From NCBI GenBank assembly GCA_036852015.1, contig JAANDG010000494.1:46521-110520 (forward strand): DNA of 64,000 nt, read 5' to 3'. This stretch comes from Pelodera strongyloides (Eukaryota; Nematoda; Chromadorea; Rhabditida; Rhabditidae). The notes beneath the pieces were generated by a model. That model was given only the letters and a program-made list of their open reading frames with translations. It ran no database searches and had not been told where the DNA came from. A program made the translations under genes and the position numbers. Shown here in pieces: positions 22,753 to 36,741 of the stretch (position 1 is its first letter; every line of letters begins with the position of its first letter).

Positions 22753-24903
22753 AGAGACAGGGAACACCGCCCCTTGCACGCTAGAAAGCACGCACTGACA
22801 CACAAATAAAGAGAGCTGAATCGAAGAATTTCGAATATGCGGATAGTTGTAAGCAAGTGTTCACTAGAACACTAGGTTACGGTAAACAAAAACCAATTAG
22901 CGGGCGAGTTATGAAACAATGACCATTGCAGTATGGTAGGCTTGGGTGAGAAATTAGGATATACAGTGTACCTATGTCCAAGGAGTAAGGTAGGTATGCG
23001 AAATTCGAAAGGTGCAAGGTGCTTCATTTTCGATTATTTTCGAAATTTCGAAGGAAGTTCTAGGCTATATCTGCATGAATAAAAACGACACAAACCGCGT
23101 GAAAACGGCACACATTTTATTCACGGCTTCCTGTAGGCAAAGACGATGTCGCTAATGAAATAGACGTATTAAAATAGCTCGAAAATTATTTTCCTGTGAC
23201 ACTCCAGTAGTGCATTATAAAACATAATATGACCAGGACGTTCAATTTGTCAATAGAGATAATCTTTTGATAAGACATGCGCACTAGAGGAATTTGGAAT
23301 TCAAAGGAGCAACAATATTCAAGAACATAGAATCAAAAGCAAACAATCGTAGTGCAAACATCAATTTCGAAATATTTCGTAATTGCTGACGTGTCCTACG
23401 TGTGGATGTAACTATGTGGGTGGCATATCGATCGTTTTGAGGAATAACTATATTAAATTAAAATTAGCATTTATATAGGAAAGGAATTCTACATAACCCC
23501 TAAAGAAGAGACATGCTCGTCAAAATAAAATAAGAGTTGTCGCCGTGTGCGGTCACTTTTTATGTGCATGGCACTGTGATGAGTCGACATGTATACGCCA
23601 GTCACCGCCCCTCAGAGTTATCTCTATTTTAGTCCCGTTGAAACGGGCAAACAGATTTTTGCAGACAACTGAGTGAACTGAGATAATAAACAAAGCATTC
23701 AGTAGAAACCTACAAACAAACAACGTTTCTTAGAGTAAACCCGCAACAAAATTAAAAGAAAGAGAAAATACGGAGATTGCAGGCGCGGCAGAGCGGCGTC
23801 AGCGGTACAAACATGTTTTGCTGACGAAATCGCTAACAACGCTGACTAGAAAAGGATGGAGACTACAAACTACAGGAACTCTACCGTACCAAACCATGAG
23901 AACAATTTATTTAGATATGCAAATGTGCGGTCAAAACGATTTTAGACCACCCACGAAGCCACGAGAAAGGGGTGACTAATACTCGAGGCATAATAAAATA
24001 ATAAATAAAAATATTTTCGAGTAGGTTCAGTATTCAATCTTCCTCCACAAATAGGAAATAAGCAGATAGGTAAGTGAGGAATTACTTAGAAACTTTATGT
24101 ATAGTGGTGGATGAAAAAAAATAACCCTAACTCTTGGGATAAATCTGGGAGGGTTTACAATTTACAAACATTTACAACTAAATAATACGGATAATAGGGG
24201 GGCTATTTCACTTCACAACCTTATAATATTTCAGAGATATGAAGTCAATATCTGCGTTTGAGTCAAGTTTCTGTGGTGAAATTCACATCAAAAAACAGTG
24301 ACGCAATGCAAAAAATGACCAGGTCTCAAACGGTTATACAGTGTACAAATTGCGTCATGGTTCAGCGAACTCTGGAAAATTCTTCACGAATACTGGAGTG
24401 ATGATGCAACAGAACTATTTTAATACATTGATTATATTAATTAGAGTTTTACGGGCACAAAATGGAAATAAAAAGGATTATTAATGGTGTATTACGACCA
24501 TGCATGTCTACATAAAAGAAATACCATAAAATACTAGATTTGGTTCAATGAATTAGTAATCTATATAACGTGTAAAGTAAATACAGGGTAAAACAATCAT
24601 TTTTTTGCTTCACGAACCAGTGTTACCGTCCCCTTACAGACTTCTTATTCTTAGCGTGCAATTGATGAGATGATTGACCCTTATGAAAATCAGCATACTG
24701 GCAGTTTTACTTATCGAACATAGAAACTTTTCAATTACATTGAAAGGAATACTTAAAGGAAATAAAAGATCACTACTAAAAGATAACTGAAGCTATGATC
24801 TTCGTTTAAATAGGGGTGCCCGGGTGCCGTAGGCGCCAGCATGTCTTAGTAGGCGTCACCAATGCCTAGTTGGAGGGAAATTCATGATGAAATGCTAACT
24901 GAG

Positions 24904-25062
24904 GCCTCTCTCCCTCTCTTTCTGTTGTCACCCTGGCTTTCTCTATATCTCTCTTTCTCTAGTCTCCACCCTCTATATCTCTCTCTTTCTCTAGTCTCCA
25001 CCCTCTATATCTCTCTCTTTCTCTAGTCTCCACCCTCTATATCTCTCTCTTTCTCTCCAACG
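24904..25062. repeat. CT-rich minisatellite
   Basis: Four copies of a unit of about 35 bp, TATATCTCTCTCTTTCTCTA + GTCTCCACCCTC, in tandem and nearly identical. Confidence 0.85.
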
Positions 25063-28000
25063 CCTCCCTCTACTTTTCATGTCGGAACATGTCTGCTCGG
25101 GAAAGGTTCCCGGGTTTTCTACCTTGTCTCACCATATAGTACAAATGGAAGCCTATAACAACAATGATCAAATACTACAAATTGTGAGCAGTGAAGTAAA
25201 CTTTCAAGTCTCATTTAATACTGGAACTTATAGGGGTGAATCTATCTATGTATGACAAACTACGACCCATTTTTCATACAAATCCTACATGTAAAAGATC
25301 CCACCCTACTGAGAAGTACAGTTAAGAATTCTGGACAAATGCCTGTAATTACATGAGGAAATTGAAAACGATTTTGAAAGAAGGGCTAAGCTAAATAATG
25401 GAAGGTCAGCACACGAAGCCACTCCAACAACGAGAAAACTACGGTACAAATTTTTTTGCACATTAAAAGCCGTACGCTAGGATTGAATATAAATAAGAAA
25501 CTTATTCATTTACTAAAGTAAGACAAGGAATTATACTAAAAAAATTCTCCAAAACTATAGAAAACATGTGTTCGTAGACTTTCGAAAATCTAGTTCACGT
25601 GGAAATCGAGTATAGACTGCGCGAGAGAGCATTACGGCAAATGAGGGTACAGGCGACGGGGTATGACGAAACCACGAATACTCACGAAAATGTATAAAAA
25701 GAAAATTCCAGAAAACGTTTTCTTTAGTTAATTATTAGATTAAAAATGAGTGATATAACATCAAATATTAGTCCTTATACATAAATTATGTGCAACATCG
25801 ACGCCACACAATGATTATCGTTTATAATTATTGGTAGATGATAAGATGATATAGATATATTAAAGAATGAATGAAAGAAATAACAAATAATGACACAAAA
25901 TGCAAACAATACAGTTGAATAAGAAAAAAATCACTAACAGAAATTTAACATGTAAACTCTAAAAAACGCACAATATAATAAAGTCGTCTACCGTAAAGCA
26001 AGAAGCATAGTTTCTAAATCATTAGTGCACCCGTTTGCCGAGCAAAACAATACCGAATTCAAAAATAATATATGAAAAAATGTTTACCTGCATCAATGCG
26101 TAGGCGAGCACCCCATATGCATAGACCAAAAAAAGAAACTCCTAGATCTGTAAGCAATTTAACATAAGGATATGAATAAAAAAATTACAAGTCAGGACGG
26201 TCCGACCACAATTAGTACAACAAAAGGCTAGATTCAAAAATAGAAAGAACGGTATTCACGAGTTACACATGAATGACATGAACAATAGTAGTATGTAACG
26301 AATTATATGAACTATGAACATATGTTTATTAGGTTACGGTATATAATTGTGACAAACTAAATAATTGTGCTACATTGGCCAACACACAAAGAAAAATGAA
26401 ATCTACTAGTTAGTAATCGATAACTTTCGAAAATAGGGAAGTGGGCGGGGCTTGGAAATGGGAAGTGTTCCAGAATGACGAAATATAGTCACACATAGTG
26501 TAGGAGGAGGTAAACATAGGACTGAGAGAGCGGTCAACCACGAGACGCCAGAGATGAAAAGATGCGGAAGCCATATTTTGACAGCTTACATATACATATG
26601 AGAAGCAGATGATTCTAGGAATTTTGTGCGATTTCATTATGCTTGTCACTCGTAGTAATAGCAATGCTAATACCATAAGTCTAATTGTAAGAGAATAACC
26701 CAATTGTTCCCATAGCCTAATTGTAAGAGAATAACCCAATCTAGGCAACCTATGGTAAAAATAAATTATATGTAGAAAACCACAATGAGAGCTTCCTCCC
26801 TTACAGTTACAGTAGCAAAGCAGAACTATGCGAAGTTATGTACTGTATGATATAAACCTCAAACCTCAAACCACAGGACCACATGAGGAAATAGACGAAA
26901 TAGAAAAGGAACAAAAGTTTCTACGATGTTATTTGAGGTTTGGCAACGTCTGTTTGGCAATCAGCCAACAGTAAACAACATTCTTTCGTCACTCAATTCG
27001 GGCTGCACATGATGGAGGAGTACACAGAGTGCACCACCCAGAAATTGCGATATACTCGATTTCATGTGCAAGAGGACTTCCCATGAAAATCACGTGATAT
27101 TCTGCTTTAGCGAAACAGTCACATGAGAATTAGACAAACAAGCATATATAGTAGTTAAAAATAACAATAATATACAAAAGAGCTTACTGGACCATGCCGC
27201 CATGCCTATACAGTTTCGACATCGCGAAGACCTACTGTACATATTAGAACAAAAGTTAAAATTGGCATGCGAATACCTTTTCATGGGCCTGGTTCTTTAC
27301 TAAAAGTGCTCGTGCGTTCATCAAACTTTCGACAAAAACGCAATCCTTTTGTGGTAAATTGTACTTTAGCCGTTAGTACAAAACCCCACATTTCCATAGT
27401 ATCGAGGACAAACTTGATATTGTAGCCTGAGACTAAACTCAATGTTGCCACAAAAAAACTATGTCGGGAGGGTTCTGGTTGCACTATACGATTAAGACTT
27501 CAAAAAACATAAAACTTGAAACCATGTCCTGGAGCTGGCCACTGTTAAAGTTAAATATTATAACTTTTAAATTAGGAAATATTGTTTGTAAATACAGAAG
27601 AAACGGAAGAGTTGCGGACAAATTCCGTGTAATCCAAACTAGGAGCGTCGTACGTCGTACGTCGCTACCAGAGAACGGTCACAGAGAACCAGACGAAACA
27701 CTCGTATTTGATTTAGTGGTATGAACTGTGGAGTACGCGATAATCCGATATACGATTGACTCCTTGATCTCTGATTCTGTCGCAATGATCATCTTTTCAC
27801 CAAACATGCACAAGAAGGGGGAATCGAGCAAAACATCAAATCGCTTGTCACATATTATGTCGAATGACGGCACCCTTACTTTAGGAAGCGCTAGAACCTT
27901 GCTCCAATGGTGTAGATGATAGAAATGTTTAGTTTCTGCAGTAGGATTTATTAGTTTCGACTATTTTCAGTCACATATGGTAGTAAATTCAGTAAGACAC

Positions 28001-29455
28001 ACTCATTTATTTCTGACCTGAGACGACTTTCCAATACTACGCAGCGATACTTCAGGTTGTACTCACGAAAGATGTGCATTCTTATATGAAACTTCTGCAA
28101 CGTAGCTTCCAAACTCCATTTAATAAAATTCGATCGTATCTTTTGGAGAGTTACCAAAAGCAACTTACAACAAGCGCGTTACCAAAAGCAACTTACAACA
28201 AACGTAGCAACTGGACATACGAACAAAATTCTATGGCTTCAAACCTTTCTCGTTTACATAATAAAATTACAGCATCCGGTACTCAGGTACTTTTGCGGTA
28301 CACACCTGGAGCCGGTGATCATTCACTTCGAAGGAGCATCACGTCCTATTTTTATGTAAAATGTAGGTAAAACGGGAAACCGACTCCTGGCTTATTTTTA
28401 GTTGAGTGGATTTATTTGTCTCTGCGTATATGAATCATAGATAAACACACCAACAGTACATGCGCGTATCTGCTAATGTATATAGTGTAAAAGTTAACTC
28501 GTTCTATGAAAGCGGTCACCACAAACTCAGCGAACAGCTGAGCGGGTGAACGAACCTTTCAAGTACTCTGGTTTGCTTGTCGATAGTCTATGTCTATACT
28601 CTTGCCATACATTCCTACATATCTGCTCTTTCAACGCTCTTTTCACTTACTCAGGCTGCAGTCTCTTTCCGTGTCTAAATGCTAAAAAAGCATTTCGCAC
28701 TTTGACAAACACACCAAAATAGATATACCACAACGGGAAATTTCACGTCACGTCAGTAACGTTTTTTCAACTTTGGTCGATAGTGGGAAAGAGATAAAAA
28801 TATTCAATCTTTTGTTCGCGCTAGCTCATCGCCTATATGCGTAACAATAAACTACAAGTGTTTATCTCATAAGCCTCGTTGCTACATCTTTCTACCGAAT
28901 TTTACCTTGTCGTCTACCATGTGCTACAAATTTGGACTAGAAAAAATTCACGTAATATACATTCGCAGAGTAAAGCGGGAAGCTGACTGTATTATTTATT
29001 TTTGGATGGGCACACTACCCCAATTCAATTGTGCATAAAATGAAGGGAAGGGGGTAGCATGTAGAAACCAATAGTGGTCAAATATTTAAACTTTGAAACC
29101 ACTCAATACTTAGAACGAAAAAAAACATTTATTCATGATATATACGATTAGTTATAAAGCACTAAATATTTGGCGTACAAGGAAGTACACAATTAAAAAT
29201 GAAAGATGAATACACAAACATAATTCTGAGTTAAAATAAAAGAAGTTCTAGTTTTGACAAAATTTATATGAATATATAATGAGGAGAAACTTGCTTAAAC
29301 ATCAGGAAAACGGTATTCGTATACAATAACATGGCCTCATAACACAGAAACACAAAAAAGCTTACTAATATTAGTAGTTGTAGAATGCAGTGTTGTGTGT
29401 TCCATATACATGCTTTACTGATTGTGAGATCACATACAGTTTTAACGGAAACACC

Positions 29456-29637
29456 TTACAGCGAAATACCGGCCGGTTTTTGAAACGAATCGTGAACAAC
29501 TGAATTCTTCCGTACTTATGATAAGTTACTCGATTTTAGCTTGCTTTTTTATTCTAATTTATGTTCATTTGAATAAGCTGCATAAGAATGCTGGTGTACT
29601 CGATGTGTTTCAAAAACCGACCGGTACTTCGCTTTAA
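29456..29637. mobile_element. MITE with CCGGCCGG ends, copy 6
   Basis: Left TTACAGCGAAATACCGGCCGG (one change from TTAAAG), right CGACCGGTACTTCGCTTTAA. Internal block TTACTCGATTTTAGCTTGC matches the 5802 and 12126 copies. Confidence 0.85.
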
Positions 29638-30142
29638 AATATAATAAGCATCCTAGAAATGATGCTGTTTATTGTAAATAAACTTTAGCGTGGTTGGCTG
29701 TTGGCTGATACCTAATTTGGTCACATCAGATAAAATTAGCACTGCCATATCGTTCGGACAGACTTATTTTTAGTGATATAGTGACGTTAAAACATAGTTT
29801 TTCCGGAACTTTTCTTTCTGTGAGAAAATTGGGAAACGTTTTTACAACTCATTTGTTTAGATAGTACATATTTATGAAAATAAATAAATAAATATTTATC
29901 AATAAATAAATAAACAACCAATACCGACTTCTACATGCCAATTAACAAATATATACAAGCTCTTTTCTTTCTATTTAGGTTTATAACTTGATCGCAGAGC
30001 TATTGAGCAGAGTACACAGAAGGCAAGGCAAGTTCCAGTAAACTTAAAACGGCATAGCACAGGAACAGACGAGCGCCTAATTGTAATACAAGAATTATGT
30101 TGTCTGAAAACCACGTGTCATACCGCTTTAAACGTACTTACC

Positions 30143-31799
30143 CTACCTAATATTCCACCTTTCTCCATCTAATGGTGATCGGTCGAGATCGTCAAATCTG
30201 GCTGCATTAAAGGTGACCGTCTTCTTGGGTCTCCTTATTGCAAAGAAGATGTCTTTGAAGCCTCTTGTGAAGATATAACAGAGAATCGGAGTGACAAGGG
30301 CGTTGATATTCATCAGAAGATTGGAGATATCCACCAACCATAGCCAGCCCTCTAGAGGGTGCACTTCACCACCGAGAATCCTGCAATGGGATTTATGATT
30401 AGTCTGTTGACCGCATGTATGTAGTAGACCAGTAGACGCATAAATCAAATGGATACCTAAGTTGAACATGCTTCATAACAATGATTGAGAACATGAAGTA
30501 AATGAGGATCTCATTTGTGCTGCGCATAGCATCGAGGAAGCTTGACGGGTGCGCCGCCGAGATTTCGCCCAAAAACTGTGGGCCGCCACACCCTCCCCCT
30601 ATTTTTTTGAGACTCACGCTGCGCGGGTGTGCCGCCTACACTAGGCCCAAACTTGGTGGACCGGCACATTAGGGCCCAGTCCAACCATTTTTTGTGTAGG
30701 CCGCGCACCGGTTTTGGAAAACCCTTAATTTCGAAAGTACCAAATAAGTTAGTAAAAAAACTCACATAAAGAGACGAATACTGGCGGATAAAGTTGAACA
30801 AAAGAAGAAAAATAAGAATACACAGACGGTCATCAATGCTGTGCGACGTTCCGCTCCACGATTCACGACAGCAACGTGCAACTAAACTATTTCAAATGGA
30901 GTTTAATGCGGTATAACAGCCGGTTTTTGAAAGAGATTTCGGATGTTTCCATATGTTGTATGCAAATGACTATGGTCAGACTAAAAAAAAACACGACGTC
31001 ATTTGCATACATTGCATACAAGACCTAGGTATACAAGTCCAACATACGTTTCAAAAAGCGGTCGTTATACTTCTTTAGAGGGAAGCTGCCATTGATGTGG
31101 CATTTGTAATAGTAGTTGACAATTTATTGTCTTAAATAGCATAAGCTCTATCATAGTACACACAATTCCGAGTAAAATCTAATGCATATATTAACTTACT
31201 TCATCTTTTCGAATCAATTTCAAAATGTTGAGATTGAGCCACAGAAGCATTGATATGGGAAGACCGTAGACTATCACTCCATACACAATGCCTTCCTGAA
31301 ATTTTTTTCAGTTTTTTTCTGCGGGACTAATTATGTGGTGATGTGGTCTCGTCAGTTCTCTATGCAATCGACTCATTCAGTGATTTTCTAATAGCAGTAC
31401 CAATATATCACACACCGAAGCACTTTGTAAATTCTAATAGCAGAACCAACAAAAGTTAAGGTTGCACACAAAAGTTGCGAATGATTTGGCCAAACTCCTT
31501 CCCAACAGTATTGCACTAGTAAAGAAGAGTTGCCAGCTGGAATTCTATCCAATGTTCAAAACTCGGACATCATTCTTTTTTTTCATGGATTTTTTCATGG
31601 AGTCATGGATTTCTATACGCCGTTCTGTTACTTATGTTTGTGTATTGCATAATGATAGACTTATATACCTGTAACACTTTGTAGAGGATGTGTGTCCTAA
31701 GACTTGTACTCTGAACTTGACCAGTCTCACTATTCCACTCCAGCTCCCAGAATCGAACCACGTTCAGTCCTGGAGGTTAGGAATACCATAAAGGTAGAA

Positions 31800-31858
<59 letters not shown>

Positions 31859-34800
31859 GAGAGAGGGATAGAGAACAGGAAAGGATCCAAAAGGGAAAAA
31901 GAGTTACACTCCTTAGGATTTAAGTTAAAATTATTACCCTCTGAGAAATCAATCGGAGTTAGAACAATAAACTAGCCAATCAGTTGCTAAACTGCTAACT
32001 TTTCTTGCTTTTTACACACAATTACTTATATGTACTTCGTCTGAAGAAAGCACACTCCGTGGCCATAGCTAAAGCTAGAGACGAAGTTAGCAAAAGTCTT
32101 ACCGAGAGCAAAAGTGAGCACTAGTGTGACACAAACAGGTGCTTTGCGAATACATGAAAGCCGTAATTTCCATGGATGATTTGGGTGACAAATTGCCTGA
32201 AACGAGCATTTAGCCACTTCATGTTCTGCTTGTAACTACACATATTTGAAGTTGAATATCTCCTTTCCTCCTTCCTATGTCTGAAGCCGTATTCACCAAC
32301 ACGCAGGGAGCCCCCCCCCCCCGCGTAGAGAGTGCGGGAGCAGAGGAGATTCAGAGCGCTCGAGACGTTAGGGAGGGCTCCCTGTTTGTTGGTGAATACG
32401 GCCTCTGTTCTGTCTCTGATGCGGCGACTGTCCGGCATATCGGAAGGGCCCATGACAAGCTCACACTACTATGTCATGAGAACAATTTCGATACGGCAGA
32501 AAATTATAACCTACTTGAAAGCGTTGTGCACAGATCAATGTGAGCAGCCAAATCGCTGCGTAATTTGAAGCGAGAAGTAGTGGATAGCCGATCCGAACGG
32601 AGAAAACATTTAATGTGCTGAGGTGACGGGTCCATAGGAGATCTTCGGCTAACTGAATGATTACCGTATAATTTAGAAGACATACGGTACATACGGTTCC
32701 AGTCACTAATGTATTACTGGCGACCCTGCCATCATGTAGCACCTGGCACCATAGTAAAGATATGTATCATTTGGGTATTAGAACAAATATGGTACATATG
32801 TACACGATGGCCGGGTCGCCAGCTCGTTTGTTCATATCAGGCCGATATAGCGACGCTGTTTATATGGTTTGACTATAGTAACGCAAGTTTAACTTGGTTA
32901 CTATTGTCATAGTGTCTAGTGTATACTGGCCCTAGCCCGGATGTCGGGAAATTTGCTTGAACTGGCCTAATGCTGTGGACCTCTGTCCAACATGTCAACT
33001 TTGAAACTGTATTGCACCCACCCTTGGATAAAGGTGCACGCTCTTGAAGCGTCCCAGATTTATTTCTTTATTTACAGTGAATGTTTATTAATCAATAATA
33101 ATAAACTACCTGCTCTATCGCTGGTAGTACGATCACAAATAGTGAGAGCAGTAGTTGTAGGGCATTGCAGAGAGAAAGGGCCACCAAGTAGGTGACGAGC
33201 GAAGTTTTCCGGAAGTAGCTATTGTTGGACACACTGAAATAATCCGTTATTATCTGTAAATAAGAACAGTAAACTAGATTTATACTGAACAAACTGCCAT
33301 TCAGATACCCATTGCATCAGTTCCATCATACTTTATTGTAGTCAAACTGGAGCTTGATATTGTATTTTATTACTTCATTTAATTTATATATTTCTTATAC
33401 AGCATTGAGAATACTTTCTCTAATACAGTTCTTATATTAATATTACTTATCCATATATTCGTTCTTTGTTTCATTGCTGCAATTGTCTCTTATTGACATG
33501 GGCACTACTTTCTCGTCATTATTAATTATTAAAAACCTAATATTAATTATTAAGCTAGGAATAACAAAATTCTTCAGCCCCTCATTGCACAAGCTGTTTC
33601 ATTTCTCCAATAACGGATCCAAGAATCAAGGATGTGCATTAAGTACTTATTCGTAATGGAAAAGACAGGATACAAATTTGATCGTCAGCAAATAAAAATA
33701 CACAAAACGGATTTCTCATCACGGCTAAGCCGATTACAATGGTTTTAGGGCACAACGTTGACTTTAAGGCAATTATGACGTGGCAATGCGACCAATTTGG
33801 CAACCCCTAATCTTATGCGGCATTTTCTGTTTCATTGATGGTTGATACTACATATGGCATGGCATTTACGAAATTTGGGAAGTTTCTAACTGTCGGTAGT
33901 ATATAGAGCTCAGGAATAGGGGGTTTAATGATAAACTAGCAACAATTACAACACTAACAATAAGTGTTTCAGGAAGTACTTTTTCAAGTGTTCGCATAAG
34001 GCATAAGCAATGAAAGCTACGAGAGTTGTGGAGTGATTGCCGTCAAAGTAGACTTCGCTATTCTTCTTGAGCTAGCTGCATTGATGAATATACTGTGTTG
34101 CGCCGCAGACCTCTGAGCGAAAATATGACACATTTACACGTTGAAGAACGGCGGGATCCCATAAAAAGTCAGCGCGATAGCTGTGCTGCAAGTGTGCCAT
34201 GTTACAAATATAATGTTGCATCAGCATTCGCGCACCCCTGGCACGAGAATTCGCCACCGCTTCTTTAACTATGGTTAAAACCTCTTCTTCTTAGAAGTGA
34301 AACAAATAACTCAAGTTGGAAACCCGCACGTGTCTTTTGTGCCCCCCCCCCCCCATTCATTGGTTATGCAGCTGGGAGAAAGCGAAATATCTTATTCAGA
34401 AAAAGATTCATTGGCAATAGAAGCGAAACCCGGCTTTGCCATTAGTGTGCGTTCAGAGTCAAAGGACAAAGATGAAAGTAGATTCATTTTTTGGACTTGT
34501 GAGATGCCTTAACAGAAGGCTAAGAAGGGCGTGAAGTAAGAAGCGTTCGCTTTCCTCAAAATGTTGAAGTTGTATTTTGTATTTACAAAGAATTATGACG
34601 AGTGCCGAAGATATATTGAAAACGCCATCACATATGTAGAGCCCGCGGAGTGCAAAAACGGTAAGTTCTATTTTTGAGGCTGCAGTGCTATAAATGTGGA
34701 TAAAAGCGATTTTTCTTATTCAGAAAAAGATACTCTGTTCTATACTCTGTTCAGTTTCTCTGCAAGGCAACATATAAGCAACGAGGCTGAATTGAACAAC

Positions 34801-36691
34801 CTTATAATACTCGAAGACACTTTTGAAGCGCAATGATAAATTTACCTGAGGAATACAGCGACGCACGCCAAATTGAGTAGACAGCCAACGGAACAGAGAA
34901 GCGGTTCCACGGAAACGACCATAAGACAACTGAAAGTTAAAGCGAGATACCGGCCGGTTTTTGAAACGCATCGTATTCCGCTGCATTATAAATGCAGTTA
35001 TGCTAAGTGGGGTCGGATTGGGATCCATTTTTTATTATATTTCATGCTCATTTGCATATGCTGCATAAGAATGCAGGTGTGGCCGATGCGATTCAAAAAC
35101 CGGCCGGGATTTCGCTTTAAGGATATAAGGGGGAACGTCTCGCAATCACACTAACTGATACCAAAACTCTTGTATCGGCTAGACAATGCATTTTGGATAT
35201 TGAACAGTTCTCCTGCAAATGTGCGTCTAATTTACCTTCAGTACGGCCCGCACAAAGAAAACTTCCGTAAACATTTGTAGGATACGCTTCATGAAATTCA
35301 CAAAAGTCAGCATAAATAATGTTCGCTACGATGGATAATGTGTTGGGAAACATACTTATTTCATTTAGACACTTTGTCTTGAACCTTACAATTAGTCCTG
35401 AACCGAAATTTCTTTTGTAGTAATTATTTCAGCAATTACTTGGTTATTGAATTCATTTATTGTTTCAATGAACTTTAAAGCGAAATGTTAGCCCCTTTGA
35501 TAAATTTGCATATGATAAGCAAATCCTATGTATTCTATGCTAATTTTGTACGATCGTCCACAGCAATCGTACAAAATTAGCATAGGATACATAGGATTTG
35601 CTTATCATGTGCAAATTTTCCAAAGAGGCTAGCATTTCGCTTTAAATTAAACCCGACTTACCAATAATAATTCAGCCAGTCGACAGTAACGGATGTGTGT
35701 GGTGCAGACGGCATTTCTTAGGGGTAATTATTTCAGAAATTACAATAATTTCGTCGAATTACAGTAACAATCTGTAAATGAAAGTAGTACGCATAAAGCA
35801 TAGTAAATTAATAAATCACTGATAAGACGTACGTGAACAATAAAGAAGAACGTTGAGAATAATAGTAATGCAATTTATATAATAAAGTTTCGCTATTTTT
35901 TTACAGTAATTTCGTGTTCGATCCAAAGCTATTTCATGTTGGATCAGAATTATTATTACCATAAATAAATGATGTATTATTAGTTCCCCTGCCTCTCACT
36001 TGCACATTGTGTAGAAAACAACAACATGATGAGTAGCTCTATTTGTACATTTTTGGGAAATTTTGGCCACTAGCGGCTCATGGTTATTTTTTGACTCCTA
36101 TCTGGGATTACTACTTAATTAATGTTATTATGCTATATTTGGCCCATAAATATGGTCATAAAATGGACTTAAAATGACGCAAATTAAGGAAGCACGTAAA
36201 ATGAAATAAATATTGGCCACAATAAGCTCAATGTATATATAGTACATGCAAGCGGTGCTGCTGAACCTTTAGAAATAGTAAAAAGAGATGGTACCAATAC
36301 CAAAATGCAGGCGTGCTAGCTAGCTATACGGTGGTTTAGCAAAGGATAAACAAGAAACAAACATCGTAAAGTTGCGCCGCAAGGATACCAAGGCAAACGC
36401 TGATCATCATAAGTCATAAATAAACTCATAACCAAATACCGTAAAATAAGTAAACGTAATAATAATGGCTGTGCGCTATAAATCATGCACTTGAGTAAAA
36501 GTAAAGTAGTCGGATGTCGCCGTATGTGAAATTATTTGTACTACGTGTATGAATGAATGTATATAGTATTTTCTATTCTTTTCTCTTTTTAATTATTATG
36601 CGGGTAGGAAGGAAGAAGGGTAATTAGTCTCTTCTGACGAAATAAAGGACGAGAGTGAACTCGATAGTTTTAGGAGGGGGGAAAAGGGAGG

Positions 36692-36741
<50 letters not shown>

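Larger units (their letters stand above)
21480..30142. other. Long region without a confident gene
   Basis: About 8.6 kb of AT-rich DNA. Contains a C10-type homopolymer (22378-22388), GA/CT tracts, a 25-bp direct repeat (TAATTGTAAGAGAATAACCC at about 26681 and 26721), a tandem repeat of GTTACCAAAAGCAACTTACA (28151-28200) and one MITE (29456-29637). Minus-strand coding-like fragments at 27290-28175 are discussed in the findings; no complete gene model could be built. Confidence 0.45.

Noticed and set aside
27461..27919. Plus-strand frames containing EPDETLVFDL, reminiscent of RAD1
   Set aside because: An in-frame stop follows at once and the rest does not align; the minus strand gives the better (still weak) series of matches.
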